Shown: piece after piece, positions 36,316 to 44,688 of the stretch | Layout of the letters: each line of letters starts with the position of its first letter | Numbering within the stretch: the stretch's first letter is position 1 | Origin: JBPRGH01 sp051418055 | GTDB taxonomy: Bacteria; Bacteroidota; Bacteroidia; Cytophagales; Cyclobacteriaceae | Reading direction: 5' to 3' | DNA length: 64,000 nt | Assembly (NCBI GenBank): GCA_051418055.1 | Contig: JBPRGH010000006.1 | Coordinates: 73,105 to 137,104, forward strand | The notes under the pieces: generated by a model | Database searches by the model: none | What the model was told of the DNA's origin: nothing | What the model saw: only the letters and a program-made list of their open reading frames with translations | Program-made: the position numbers and the translations under genes

Positions 36316-36579
36316 ATGACTACTGAGGAACAAAAATATCAGCTGAAACAACATATAATAGAATATCTCAACCTTTTGGATGTAGAACCTTCAGATATAA
36401 AAGATGATGAACCTTTATTTGGCGGAGAATTAGGACTTGACTCCATTGATTCACTGGAACTGATAATTATGCTGGAGAGAGTTTATGGTATTAAAATACA
36501 GGATCCAAAAGAAGGACGAAAGGTGCTGGTTGATGTTAATACTATTATGGATTATATCGAAAAAAACAGAACTGTCTGA
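36316..36579 (+). CDS. Acyl carrier protein
   Basis: An 87-residue carrier protein with the phosphopantetheine attachment site GLDSIDSLEL (Ser43). It would tether acyl intermediates for the ketosynthase pair and the DarB-like enzyme. It begins 1 base after the permease stop and lies 6 bases before the ketosynthase, so it is dedicated to this cluster rather than being the housekeeping ACP. Confidence 0.92.
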   Translation: MTTEEQKYQLKQHIIEYLNLLDVEPSDIKDDEPLFGGELGLDSIDSLELIIMLERVYGIKIQDPKEGRKVLVDVNTIMDYIEKNRTV

Positions 36580-36585
36580 TTATTT

Positions 36586-37770
36586 GTGAGTAGGATCTTC
36601 ATTACCGGGTTAGGAGCAATTAGTGCTATTGGGAATTCAGTTGAAGAAAATCGTGATGCCCTGATAAATGAAAGAAGTGGTTTAAGCCACTTACAGCTGC
36701 TCGATTCCAGCTATGGAGATAAACTCTTTTTCGGGGAAATAAAAACAGAAGATCAGCAATTTAAGGAAAAACTGAATGCTTATGAAAAAGGCGTAACCCG
36801 CACTTCTTTACTGGCACTTCAAGCTATAAGAGAAGCTATAGAAGACAGCCATATAGATCAGAAAACGCTTTCCTCATCGGAGACTGCTTTAATTGGTGCC
36901 AATACCGTTGGGGGCATGTGCCTAACGGAACAGCTTTTTCACGATGCCAATAGCCGCGAAGAAGGTTCAGAGTACCTCTCCTCATACGATAATGGCTCAG
37001 TAACGCTTTATCTTCAGGAAAAATTAAAAATAGGGGGTATTTCTAATACATTAAATACCGCATGTTCCTCTTCTGCTAATTCAATAATTTATGGAGCTCG
37101 TTTATTAAAACATGGATATGGCAGACGTGCAATAGTTGGCGGTGTGGATAGCCTTGCAAAATTTACCATTAATGGATTTAATTCCCTTCGCATTCTTTCC
37201 CCGGAAAAATGTAAGCCTTTTGATGAAGATCGACAAGGACTTAATCTTGGAGAAGGCGCTGCTTTCCTGGTGCTGGAGCGTGAAGAAGATATTAAAGGAA
37301 AAAGAATATATGCCGAACTGACAGGTTTTTTTAACGCAAATGATTCTTTCCATGCCTCTTCCCTGTCAGATGAAGGGACAGGTCCATTATTGGCAATGAA
37401 TGGCGCTTTACAAATGTCCGGCTTAAATCCTGAAGATATCAGCTATGTTAATGCACATGGCACAGGTACTGAAAATAATGACCTGGTGGAAAGTTTGGCG
37501 CTAGCCAAGATCTTTAACCATATCCCCTTCTCATCTACAAAATCTTTTATTGGCCATACATTAGGTGCTGCAGGCGCTGTAGAAGCAGTTTATAGTATTT
37601 TATCCATCTCTAATCAGGAGGTTTATCCTAATTTAAATTTTGAGAAGCCAATATCAGGGCCTGCATTAAAACCTGTAACAAATTATCAAAAACAGAAGGT
37701 GGAGCAGGTATTATCCAATTCTTTTGGTTTTGGTGGTAATTGTAGTAGTTTAATTTTTTCAAAGATCTAG
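36586..37770 (+). CDS. Beta-ketoacyl-ACP synthase (FabF-type), active
   Basis: Condensing enzyme of the KAS II class, 394 residues. The Cys-His-His triad is intact: Cys160 in NTACSSS, His291 in NAHGTGT and His324 in IGHTLGAAG. The start is GTG at 36586 (MSRIFITGLGAIS), since no ATG lies in frame nearby. It is followed by a degenerate ketosynthase-like gene with a 3-base gap, the usual layout of a ketosynthase/chain-length-factor pair as in type II polyketide and aryl-polyene systems. It probably extends the chain used by DarA/DarB. Confidence 0.9.
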   Translation: MSRIFITGLGAISAIGNSVEENRDALINERSGLSHLQLLDSSYGDKLFFGEIKTEDQQFKEKLNAYEKGVTRTSLLALQAIREAIEDSHIDQKTLSSSETALIGANTVGGMCLTEQLFHDANSREEGSEYLSSYDNGSVTLYLQEKLKIGGISNTLNTACSSSANSIIYGARLLKHGYGRRAIVGGVDSLAKFTINGFNSLRILSPEKCKPFDEDRQGLNLGEGAAFLVLEREEDIKGKRIYAELTGFFNANDSFHASSLSDEGTGPLLAMNGALQMSGLNPEDISYVNAHGTGTENNDLVESLALAKIFNHIPFSSTKSFIGHTLGAAGAVEAVYSILSISNQEVYPNLNFEKPISGPALKPVTNYQKQKVEQVLSNSFGFGGNCSSLIFSKI

Positions 37771-37773
37771 CAG

Positions 37774-38802
37774 ATGTATATACACAAGTCAAGCTGCATA
37801 TCACCTCAGCAGAGTTTTTGGGAGATTAACCTGCAAGACCTGAATCTATCGAAAGATAATAAGCTTATCACCCTGGAGCCAAAGTATAAAGGCATACCTG
37901 TAAACCTCTTAAGGCGTATGGGAAAAGCAGTACGAATTGGTGTAGGCGCCGCCTTACCATTAATTGAAACTAACGAGGATATAAAAGGCATTATTATAGG
38001 TACGGCCAATGGCGGAATGGAGGATTGTATAAAATTTTTAAACCAGATCATAAAATTTGAAGAAGGCGCTCTTACACCCACAAATTTTGTACAGAGCACA
38101 CCAAATGCCATCAGCTCAGGCGTTGGTTTGTTATCTGCTAATTTTGGCTATAATACTACTCACTCACACCGTGGCCTGTCCTTTGAAAATGCACTTCTGG
38201 ATGCAAAAATGCTTCTTCTGGAAAATCCAGATCATATTTATCTCGTAGGTGGCGTAGATGAGATCTCAACCTATAACTATAATATTGACTTTCTCGGAGG
38301 ATGGTATAAAAAAGAAACGCTTTCAAATACCGACCTGTACAAGAGTACATCTTTCGGCAGTATTGCCGGTGAAGGGTCTGCCATTTACCTGGTAAGCAAT
38401 GAAAAGCAAAATGCGGAAGCTCATCTGCATCAGCTTGTTACTTTACATACATCAGATAAAGATGCTGTCGTTGATAAAATCAAACAGTTAGCTGCCAACT
38501 TTAAAATAGCTATGTTTATCAGTGGCGAAAATGGTGATATACGTTTGAAACCATATTATCAAGCAGCGGAAGCAGCTCTACCTGAAAATTTACCTGTTGC
38601 CCGTTTTAAACATCTATCAGGTGAGTATCCCACAGCTTCGTCATTTGCGTTCTGGTTAGCTATACAAAAAGCAAAAGGTTTGTCTCTCCCGGATCATATT
38701 ATGAAGTCAGGTACTGATACTTCAGGAGACGGGAATATTTTGATCTACAATAATTATAAAGGAGAACAGCATAGCTTGATATTGATTAGTGGAGTATCAT
38801 AA
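37774..38802 (+). CDS. Ketosynthase-like protein lacking the catalytic triad (chain-length-factor-like)
   Basis: A 342-residue thiolase-fold protein. It keeps GTANGGMEDC, the NAISSGVGLLSANFGYN segment and GEGSAIYLV, but at the place of NTACSSS it reads NTTHSHR, so the nucleophile Cys is replaced. Neither of the catalytic His motifs is recognisable (FISGENGD and LSGEYPTASS stand there). The loss fits a chain-length factor that dimerises with the active synthase encoded just upstream. It is shorter than the synthase. Last gene of the cluster; its stop lies 2 bases from the end of the convergent receptor gene. Confidence 0.8.
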   Translation: MYIHKSSCISPQQSFWEINLQDLNLSKDNKLITLEPKYKGIPVNLLRRMGKAVRIGVGAALPLIETNEDIKGIIIGTANGGMEDCIKFLNQIIKFEEGALTPTNFVQSTPNAISSGVGLLSANFGYNTTHSHRGLSFENALLDAKMLLLENPDHIYLVGGVDEISTYNYNIDFLGGWYKKETLSNTDLYKSTSFGSIAGEGSAIYLVSNEKQNAEAHLHQLVTLHTSDKDAVVDKIKQLAANFKIAMFISGENGDIRLKPYYQAAEAALPENLPVARFKHLSGEYPTASSFAFWLAIQKAKGLSLPDHIMKSGTDTSGDGNILIYNNYKGEQHSLILISGVS

Positions 38803-38804
38803 AC

Positions 38805-41063
38805 TTATTGTATTGACCACTGCACACCTAAATAAAGCTCCCTTCCGTGGATTGGGCTGTAGGCATAGGTAGTATCAAAATAATCACTGAAGCCTGGATT
38901 TGCATTCGGATCATTAAAACCTATAAGTGGTGAGGCATCCTGAATATATCCAAAGATATTCTGTACACCTCCGTATAGCGACAGATTTTTCTTCACCTGC
39001 TTCGATACCTGGAAATTATGAATAGCAAAGGGAGATGAAGTAGTCGGACGCGGCTCCCCTTCCGGCTGACCATTTTCATCCAGGTCATAAACTTCAGGTA
39101 AAGCCATAGGTCCGGTAAATTTCATAGAATAAGCCAAAACAACCCCTGCTTTTTTCCAGTTGTAATTTGCAGCGAAAATACCACTCCATTCCGGTGCATA
39201 TTCAAGTGGCCGTGTTGCTTCTTCAGTTTCAGTTGCTCTTTGAAGATTTATACCTGCATTTACACTTAATGGAAATGTAAATTCATGTGTTACATTTAAA
39301 CTTATACCTTTGGTTACAGCATATCCATCTGTATTGCTATAAATTATTTTTCCTGCTGTTTCATAATCGGGAATGATCTTATTGGTAAAATATGTATAAT
39401 AAGCATCTATATCTATCATACCCTGGCTTATTCCTAATGTATACACATGATTAAGATTAATTGAAAAATTATACGATTCTTCTGGCTTAAGGTCCTCCTC
39501 AATAACAACCGATCGCTGCCCGGTGATAAAAGCATGATCTTCAGCAAATAAATTTACAACGCGAAATCCTGTTCCAAAATTTGTTCGCAAAGTTGTCCAT
39601 TCATCCGGCTTGAATTTAGTACTGAATCGTGGTGAAAAGATGAATCCGTGCCTGGTATAATGATCAAGCCTCACACCAGAAAGTAAAGAAACCTTTTTAC
39701 TTACCTCCCACTCATCCTGAATAAAAACACCCGGAATAAACTGATTATCCGGTTGATTAATCAGTAAGCCATTTATAGAATCAGCAGTAGCCACTGTATT
39801 ATCATCATAATGCTGTAAGCGCATTGTTGCTCCTCCTAAAAGATTATGTTTAGAGAACTTCTTGTCCCAAACAAAATTTGCAAAAGCAATATCCTGTGAA
39901 GCCTGGTAATGATCTGCTCCATAATAACTATCCTGATCATGATGACTGAAGGAGTAATTGACTTTCAAATTGGAAAGGAACTGATATTCTCCAAATAACT
40001 CTATCCTATTAGTATAAATGCTTTCTCCATAGACCCTGTCACTTCCCCTTAACTGCCGGTAATTACGATTGCGCATAAATTCCTCTACTCCATTTCGACG
40101 ATCCTCATACATGTATTTTGCAGCAACCGTAAATTTCCTTTTGCTCTTTCTGTTAATATCCCATTTAGTGAATAGAGAGACTCTGTCAAGATTTATCATG
40201 TCACCAAAACCATCATTGTTCCGATCATCAAAATCATTGATATAAGCATAATTCAATCCGATAAACCCATAAGACCCACCTACTTTAGGAGCCAGGCTTA
40301 TATTTCCAAAGCTTTCCAGATGTGTGGTACCCATTACATCTACTGAAAACAAAGGTTGCTCTTCGGGATCTTTTGTAATAATGTTTATCACGCCGGCAAC
40401 AGCTTCTGAACCATATAGAGTAGAATTAGGTCCCTTTATGACTTCAAACCGGTCAATGATCATCGAAGGTATCCCATTGAGCCCATATACAGAGGCAAGG
40501 TTTCCGTATATAGGAGTGCCATCCATTAATACGGCAGTGTATGGTCCGGGTAAACCATTTATGCTGATGCTATTGGTAAAGCAAACTCCACAGGCAACAA
40601 CTTCCTGAACACCATTTAATAAAGTGATCCCCTCCATTATTCCAGCAGAAGCTGTAGGTACATATGTACTAATATATTCTGATGTTACTACTTCAACTTT
40701 AACCGGTGACTGGCTAACGAATACCGGTTGCATAGTCCCTGTCACTACTACACCTTCAAGTCCAAGGGTGCTTTCTTCCAGCTCAACATTGATCTCCCTG
40801 TCTTCAGGAATATTTATTTCCTTAACAAAAGCTTTATATCCGACAGATCTTATTTCAACTGAGTATTCTCCTTTAGGAAGCTGATCAAACAAAAATCTGC
40901 CATCGTGGTCTGTAACAGCACCTATATCCAATTGAGGAATATAAAGAGTAGCACCAGGCAGCGGTCCTTCCACAGAACTAACAAACCCTTTTAGAGTATA
41001 AGTATCTTCCTGAGCAAAGGAGAAGCATGGCAATAAGAAGAGTATTAAAATCCGAAATAACAT
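38805..41063 (-). CDS. TonB-dependent receptor, probably metal or metal-chelate related
   Basis: Outer-membrane receptor of 752 residues. Signal peptide to about residue 17, a carboxypeptidase-regulatory-like domain (about 20-95), then plug (GLPGPYTAVLMDGTPIYG, RFEVIKGPNSTLYGSEAVAGVINIITK) and barrel ending VQWSIQ. The plug carries a Cys pair, CGVC at 158-161, as in a subset of Bacteroidota receptors. It is not a SusC type, since it is shorter and has no SusD neighbour. Its promoter overlaps a DtxR/MntR-like palindrome, so regulation by iron or manganese is likely. The ligand could be a siderophore, haem or cobalamin, and cannot be chosen from sequence. Confidence 0.9.
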   Translation of the reverse strand: MLFRILILFLLPCFSFAQEDTYTLKGFVSSVEGPLPGATLYIPQLDIGAVTDHDGRFLFDQLPKGEYSVEIRSVGYKAFVKEINIPEDREINVELEESTLGLEGVVVTGTMQPVFVSQSPVKVEVVTSEYISTYVPTASAGIMEGITLLNGVQEVVACGVCFTNSISINGLPGPYTAVLMDGTPIYGNLASVYGLNGIPSMIIDRFEVIKGPNSTLYGSEAVAGVINIITKDPEEQPLFSVDVMGTTHLESFGNISLAPKVGGSYGFIGLNYAYINDFDDRNNDGFGDMINLDRVSLFTKWDINRKSKRKFTVAAKYMYEDRRNGVEEFMRNRNYRQLRGSDRVYGESIYTNRIELFGEYQFLSNLKVNYSFSHHDQDSYYGADHYQASQDIAFANFVWDKKFSKHNLLGGATMRLQHYDDNTVATADSINGLLINQPDNQFIPGVFIQDEWEVSKKVSLLSGVRLDHYTRHGFIFSPRFSTKFKPDEWTTLRTNFGTGFRVVNLFAEDHAFITGQRSVVIEEDLKPEESYNFSINLNHVYTLGISQGMIDIDAYYTYFTNKIIPDYETAGKIIYSNTDGYAVTKGISLNVTHEFTFPLSVNAGINLQRATETEEATRPLEYAPEWSGIFAANYNWKKAGVVLAYSMKFTGPMALPEVYDLDENGQPEGEPRPTTSSPFAIHNFQVSKQVKKNLSLYGGVQNIFGYIQDASPLIGFNDPNANPGFSDYFDTTYAYSPIHGRELYLGVQWSIQ

Positions 41064-41079
41064 ATTAATAAATCTTTCA

Positions 41080-41116
41080 CAAAGGTAAATCTAATATTAT
41101 TATTAGACAAGCCTAA
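41080..41116 (-). promoter_or_regulatory. Promoter with overlapping DtxR/MntR-like operator before the TonB receptor
   Basis: Reading leftward, TTG (41110-41108), a 20-base spacer and TACCTTTG (41087-41080) match the Bacteroidota promoter form. The -33 element lies inside the near-palindrome TTAGGCTTGTCTAA (41116-41103), whose half-site TTAGGC resembles DtxR/IdeR/MntR operators. A repressor there would block the promoter directly. The start codon is 17 bases from the -7 element. The sites are seen; the regulator is inferred. Confidence 0.6.
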
Positions 41117-41336
41117 ATTTATTAATAATACAAATCTAAAATAGTTTTGTTTAAACTATAAATATTTATCACCTGATCAGTGGCGACTATTGAGGAATTT
41201 TAAACCATTTTTCTACGGCCGTCGGGCATCTACATCTACAAATACATTAACGATAGATACTCTAATCACCTTCCTCCCCACACTTTACCGATGGCAAAAA
41301 AATTGCCTTGTTATTAAATAAAAAAACTGATATAAA

Positions 41337-41852
41337 ATGAAATATATACATACATATTTAAAATTTATTTTATTGGCAGGGGCGATCCTCCTGTCGGGGA
41401 TAGACGCAGGTGCCGCTGGAAAGCGGAGATTGGAACCTCAACTTACCTTAAAAGGTGATCGGGATTCATTGATGATAAGTGAGAAAAGAGATAATGTTAC
41501 GGAAAATGTTTTTTATGTGGATGATTGGATAAAAGACTGGTTCACACTGCTTGATAAGAACAAGGATAACAAAATAAATAAATCAGAATTTATGTCCAGC
41601 CTTGAATTATTTGAAATGAAAGAGCAGCATTTGATAGTTTTTGAAACTGAAAAGCCAAATTCAAATGGAACATTGAACCTTAAGGAATTTAAATCTTTTA
41701 TTGACACAACAAATTTATTTTCCAAAGATAAATTAACAACAGTCTCTGCATCAAATGCTGATCCTGTTCAATCAGATAATGTTGATATTATCAAGCTGCT
41801 TGCAGGCGCTGTGGCTATTTGTTTAGTTATGGCTGCATTTAGAATGATGTAA
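41337..41852 (+). CDS. Exported EF-hand protein with C-terminal membrane helix
   Basis: A 171-residue protein with a signal peptide (ending near DAGAAG), one canonical EF-hand loop at residues 73-84 (DKNKDNKINKSE) and a second, degenerate one at about 103-117. It ends with a hydrophobic helix (IIKLLAGAVAICLVMAAFRMM) that could anchor it in the membrane. It shares the calcium-loop theme of the lipoprotein at 26237, but the sequences are otherwise different. Upstream, 220 or so bases hold no other gene. A terminator follows. The role is unknown. Confidence 0.78.
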   Translation: MKYIHTYLKFILLAGAILLSGIDAGAAGKRRLEPQLTLKGDRDSLMISEKRDNVTENVFYVDDWIKDWFTLLDKNKDNKINKSEFMSSLELFEMKEQHLIVFETEKPNSNGTLNLKEFKSFIDTTNLFSKDKLTTVSASNADPVQSDNVDIIKLLAGAVAICLVMAAFRMM

Positions 41853-41865
41853 CTTGTAAAAGAAT

Positions 41866-41920
41866 AAGAGGTCTAAGGCTGAATTTACATAAGGGTAGAA
41901 TAGCCATGGCCTCTTTTTTA
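41866..41920 (+). terminator. Intrinsic terminator after the EF-hand membrane protein gene
   Basis: AAGAGG pairs with CCTCTT over a long loop that contains a further GGCT/AGCC stem, then TTTTTT follows. It lies 14 bases past the stop. Confidence 0.65.
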
Positions 41921-42003
41921 TTTCTGATGAATTTTATATAGCCGGTTTGGTAAATTCCTGTCGCATATTGTAAGTTTAATATTCCATTGAATAATTTGAG
42001 CTT

Positions 42004-43590
42004 ATGTATATGAGACATACTTTTTTTATAACTTTCTTATTCCTCACTACATTTTCATTAAGTGCACAGGTAAAAAAAGCACCGGAACGAACCGAGGGTG
42101 ATGGTCCCTGGCCACAGCTGATCATACGTGGCGTAACTTTAATAAATGGAAATGGAGCTCCCCCTGTTGGACCTGTAGATATTGTTGTTGAAAAGAATAT
42201 TATAAAAGATGTTAAAGTGGTTGGGTATCCTGGTGTGGCTATTGAGCAGGAGAAAAGACCTCAGCTAAAAGTAGGTGGCAAAGAGATTGATGCTACCGGT
42301 ATGTTTCTTCTTCCCGGATTTATAGATATGCATGGTCATATTGGTGGTAAGGCTCAGGGAGCTGATGCAGAGTATGTTTTTAAGCTTTGGATGGGCCACG
42401 GCATTACTACTGTCCGGGATCCTTCTGCAGGCAATGGATTAGATTGGGTGCTGGACCAGAAAGCTAAAAGTGCCAAAAATGAAATTACAGCTCCAAGGCT
42501 TTTTGCCTACACCTCATTTGGCCAGGGAAGCAAAGAACCCATTACCACACCTGCACAGGCTCGCCAGTGGGTACAGGAGAATGCCAAAAAAGGTGCTGAC
42601 GGAATAAAATTTTTTGGAGCCTCACCTGAAATAATGAAGGCAGCGCTCGAAGAGAATAAGAAGCTTGGATTGGGATCTGCCTGTCATCATGCCCAAATGG
42701 CTGTTGCCAAATGGAATGTACTGCATTCTGCAAGAGCAGGCTTAACCTCAATGGAGCACTGGTACGGATTACCTGAAGCATTGTTTACAGACCGGACAGT
42801 TCAGGATTAGCCCCTGGATTATAATTACAATAATGAGCAGGATCGATTTAGCGAAGCAGGAAAGCTCTGGCAACAGGCAGCTCCTCCTTATTCAGAAAAG
42901 TGGAATGAAGTTATGAATGAGCTGTTGGAGCTGGATTTCACCCTGGATCCAACGTTTAATATTTACGAAGCAAGCCGTGATCTGATGCGTGCAAGGCGAG
43001 CAGAATGGCATGAGGATTATACACTACCTAGCCTGTGGCAATTTTACCAGCCAAGTAAGATCTCTCATGGCTCCTACTGGCACTACTGGGGAACTGAGCA
43101 GGAGGTAGACTGGAAAAATAATTATAAGCTATGGATGACCTTCATCAACGAGTATAAAAACAGAGGAGGCCGTGTAACTACCGGCTCTGATTCAGGATTT
43201 ATTTTCCAGCTTTATGGCTTCGGCTATATCCGTGAGCTCGAACTTTTGCGTGAAGCAGGTTTCCATCCGATGGAAGTGATAATGGCTGCTACTTTAAATG
43301 GTGCCGAAGCATTAGGTGTAGCAGATAAATTAGGTTCTGTAGAAGTGGGAAAGCTGGCTGATTTTGTTATTGTAGAAGAAAATCCTCTTGAAAATTTAAA
43401 AGTTCTTTACGGTACCGGCGCAATAAAATTAACTGAAGATAATGATGTTGTTCGAGTTGGTGGTGTTAAATATACAGTGAAAGACGGTATAGTTTACGAT
43501 GCAAAAGCCTTACTTTCAGATGTTAAGAAAATGGTTGAGCAGGAAAAAGCAAAAACCGGTTTTGAGGTAAAGCAGCCGGGGGTGGAATAG
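42004..43590 (+). pseudogene. Amidohydrolase gene interrupted by one in-frame amber codon
   Basis: The reading frame from ATG 42004 to the stop at 43590 encodes a complete metal-dependent amidohydrolase (about 528 residues) except for TAG at 42808-42810 (codon 269). Before it: signal peptide, FIDMHGHIG (metal His pair), GIKFFGASPE, SACHHAQ and SMEHWYG. After it, in the same frame: GSDSGF (metal Asp) and the closing segment LGSVEVGKLADFVIVEENPL. Both halves are needed for the metal site, so the gene is probably inactive unless the codon is misread or is a sequence error. One base change (for example TAT or TAC to TAG) explains it, so the loss is recent. The intact form would be a secreted imidazolonepropionase/prolidase-like hydrolase. 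Confidence 0.82.
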
Positions 43591-43668
43591 CCTCAGAGGA
43601 AGCTCATTTTTTTTCAAAAAAATTTTAAAAAATAGCTAAACATTTAACCTCTTTTTTGTATTTTTATA

Positions 43669-43757
43669 GTAGACCAACAGAGGCATAGAAATTAGCCTCA
43701 ACGGTAACAGGAGGTTGAGCGAGTAGTCTACATAATGGTAGTCACCCTCACCAACTC
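43669..43757 (+). ncRNA. Possible structured RNA leader upstream of the PhzF gene
   Basis: A gene-free stretch with several nested or competing pairings. GTAGAC (43669-43674) pairs with GTCTAC (43726-43731) as an outer stem. Inside it GAGGC (43680-43684) pairs with GCCTC (43695-43699), which competes with CTCAAC (43697-43702) pairing with GTTGAG (43714-43719). Alternative stems followed by a terminator hairpin are the hallmark of a riboswitch or attenuator, though a small RNA gene with its own terminator is equally possible. I do not recognise a known RNA class. Confidence 0.45.
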
Positions 43758-43787
43758 AAAGGCGAGCCATGCTCGCCTTTTGGTTTT
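43758..43787 (+). terminator. Perfect intrinsic terminator just before the PhzF gene
   Basis: AAAGGCGAGC (43758-43767) and GCTCGCCTTT (43771-43780) form a flawless 10-base stem with a CAT loop, followed by TGGTTTT. It ends at most 1 base before the first possible PhzF start and 31 before the preferred one, so it must influence expression of that gene or end a separate small RNA. Confidence 0.85.
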
Positions 43788-43817
43788 ATGGCCGTACACA
43801 AGATTATTTCTTTTCCT

Positions 43818-44594
43818 ATGCCTTATCCATATCAATTAATCGCTGTTTTTATTGATCCCCAGTTAAATTTTAAAGGGAATATTTCTGCAGTGGTTGAAAC
43901 AGAAGAACCCCTTAATGTCTCGTTGATGCAGGAGATTGCAGCGGATTTTAACCAACCGGCTACCACTTTTTTGTGGCCACAGGAAAATGGCTACGGCGTA
44001 CGTTGGTTTGCTCCTGACGCCGAAATTGGATTATGTGGTCATGGTTCTCTTGCAGCATTTGCTTATCTTGATGAAAAAAATGAGAATATTCTTCATTATA
44101 AAGAAGGTATTATAAAAGGCCAAAAAAATAATAACAACACCTATTCCATGCGCCTATCTCCTATTATTTCCTCCCCTGCCGGAAAACCTGATACAGCTAT
44201 TATGAAAGGACTTAATAAAGAGGTAATTGAGTATCACTCGAATAACAACAAAAATATTGTGGTACTGGAGAATGAAGAGGCTGTGAAATCTCTAAATCCG
44301 GACTTCTTAATCCTTAAAAATATGGAACCCTTTGGTATTATAGTAACTGCCAAAGGCAATACCGCTGATTTCGTCAGCAGGACACTGGTTCCCAAAGTGC
44401 AGCAGCTTGAAGACCATGCTACGGGGTCCTCACATGCCGCTCTTACACCTTTCTGGTCTTCACGCCTGAATAAGGATAAAATGACCGGATATCAGCTTAG
44501 TCCGAGAGGAGGTAAATTTGGTTGTGAGCTTATTAATAATGAAGTCATTTTATCCGGCCAGGCTAAAACTATTGCAAAAGGTACAATTTTATGA
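43818..44594 (+). CDS. PhzF-family isomerase-like protein
   Basis: Member of the PhzF/diaminopimelate-epimerase-fold family, about 258 residues. ATG at 43818 (MPYPYQLIAVFID) is preferred because the family begins with this segment. An ATG at 43788 would add ten residues and start right at the terminator. Family motifs: PATTFLW, VRWFAPDAEIGLCGHGSLAA and EDHATGSSHAAL. PhzF itself isomerises dihydro-hydroxyanthranilate in phenazine synthesis, but most members have unknown substrates and no phenazine genes are nearby. The strong terminator directly before it suggests conditional expression. Confidence 0.87.
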   Translation: MPYPYQLIAVFIDPQLNFKGNISAVVETEEPLNVSLMQEIAADFNQPATTFLWPQENGYGVRWFAPDAEIGLCGHGSLAAFAYLDEKNENILHYKEGIIKGQKNNNNTYSMRLSPIISSPAGKPDTAIMKGLNKEVIEYHSNNNKNIVVLENEEAVKSLNPDFLILKNMEPFGIIVTAKGNTADFVSRTLVPKVQQLEDHATGSSHAALTPFWSSRLNKDKMTGYQLSPRGGKFGCELINNEVILSGQAKTIAKGTIL

Positions 44595-44688
44595 TTTAAA
44601 TCATTTTTTTAGCCATTGTTAATCATCTGTGTTTGCTTTCTGTTAAGAAATCGATAATCTAATATTGTGCCCTGAATAAGCCGATACC

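Noticed and set aside
42808..42810. Amber codon as programmed pyrrolysine or readthrough site
   Set aside because: No pyl genes or stem-loop after the codon are visible, and Bacteroidota are not known to use pyrrolysine; a point mutation or error is simpler.
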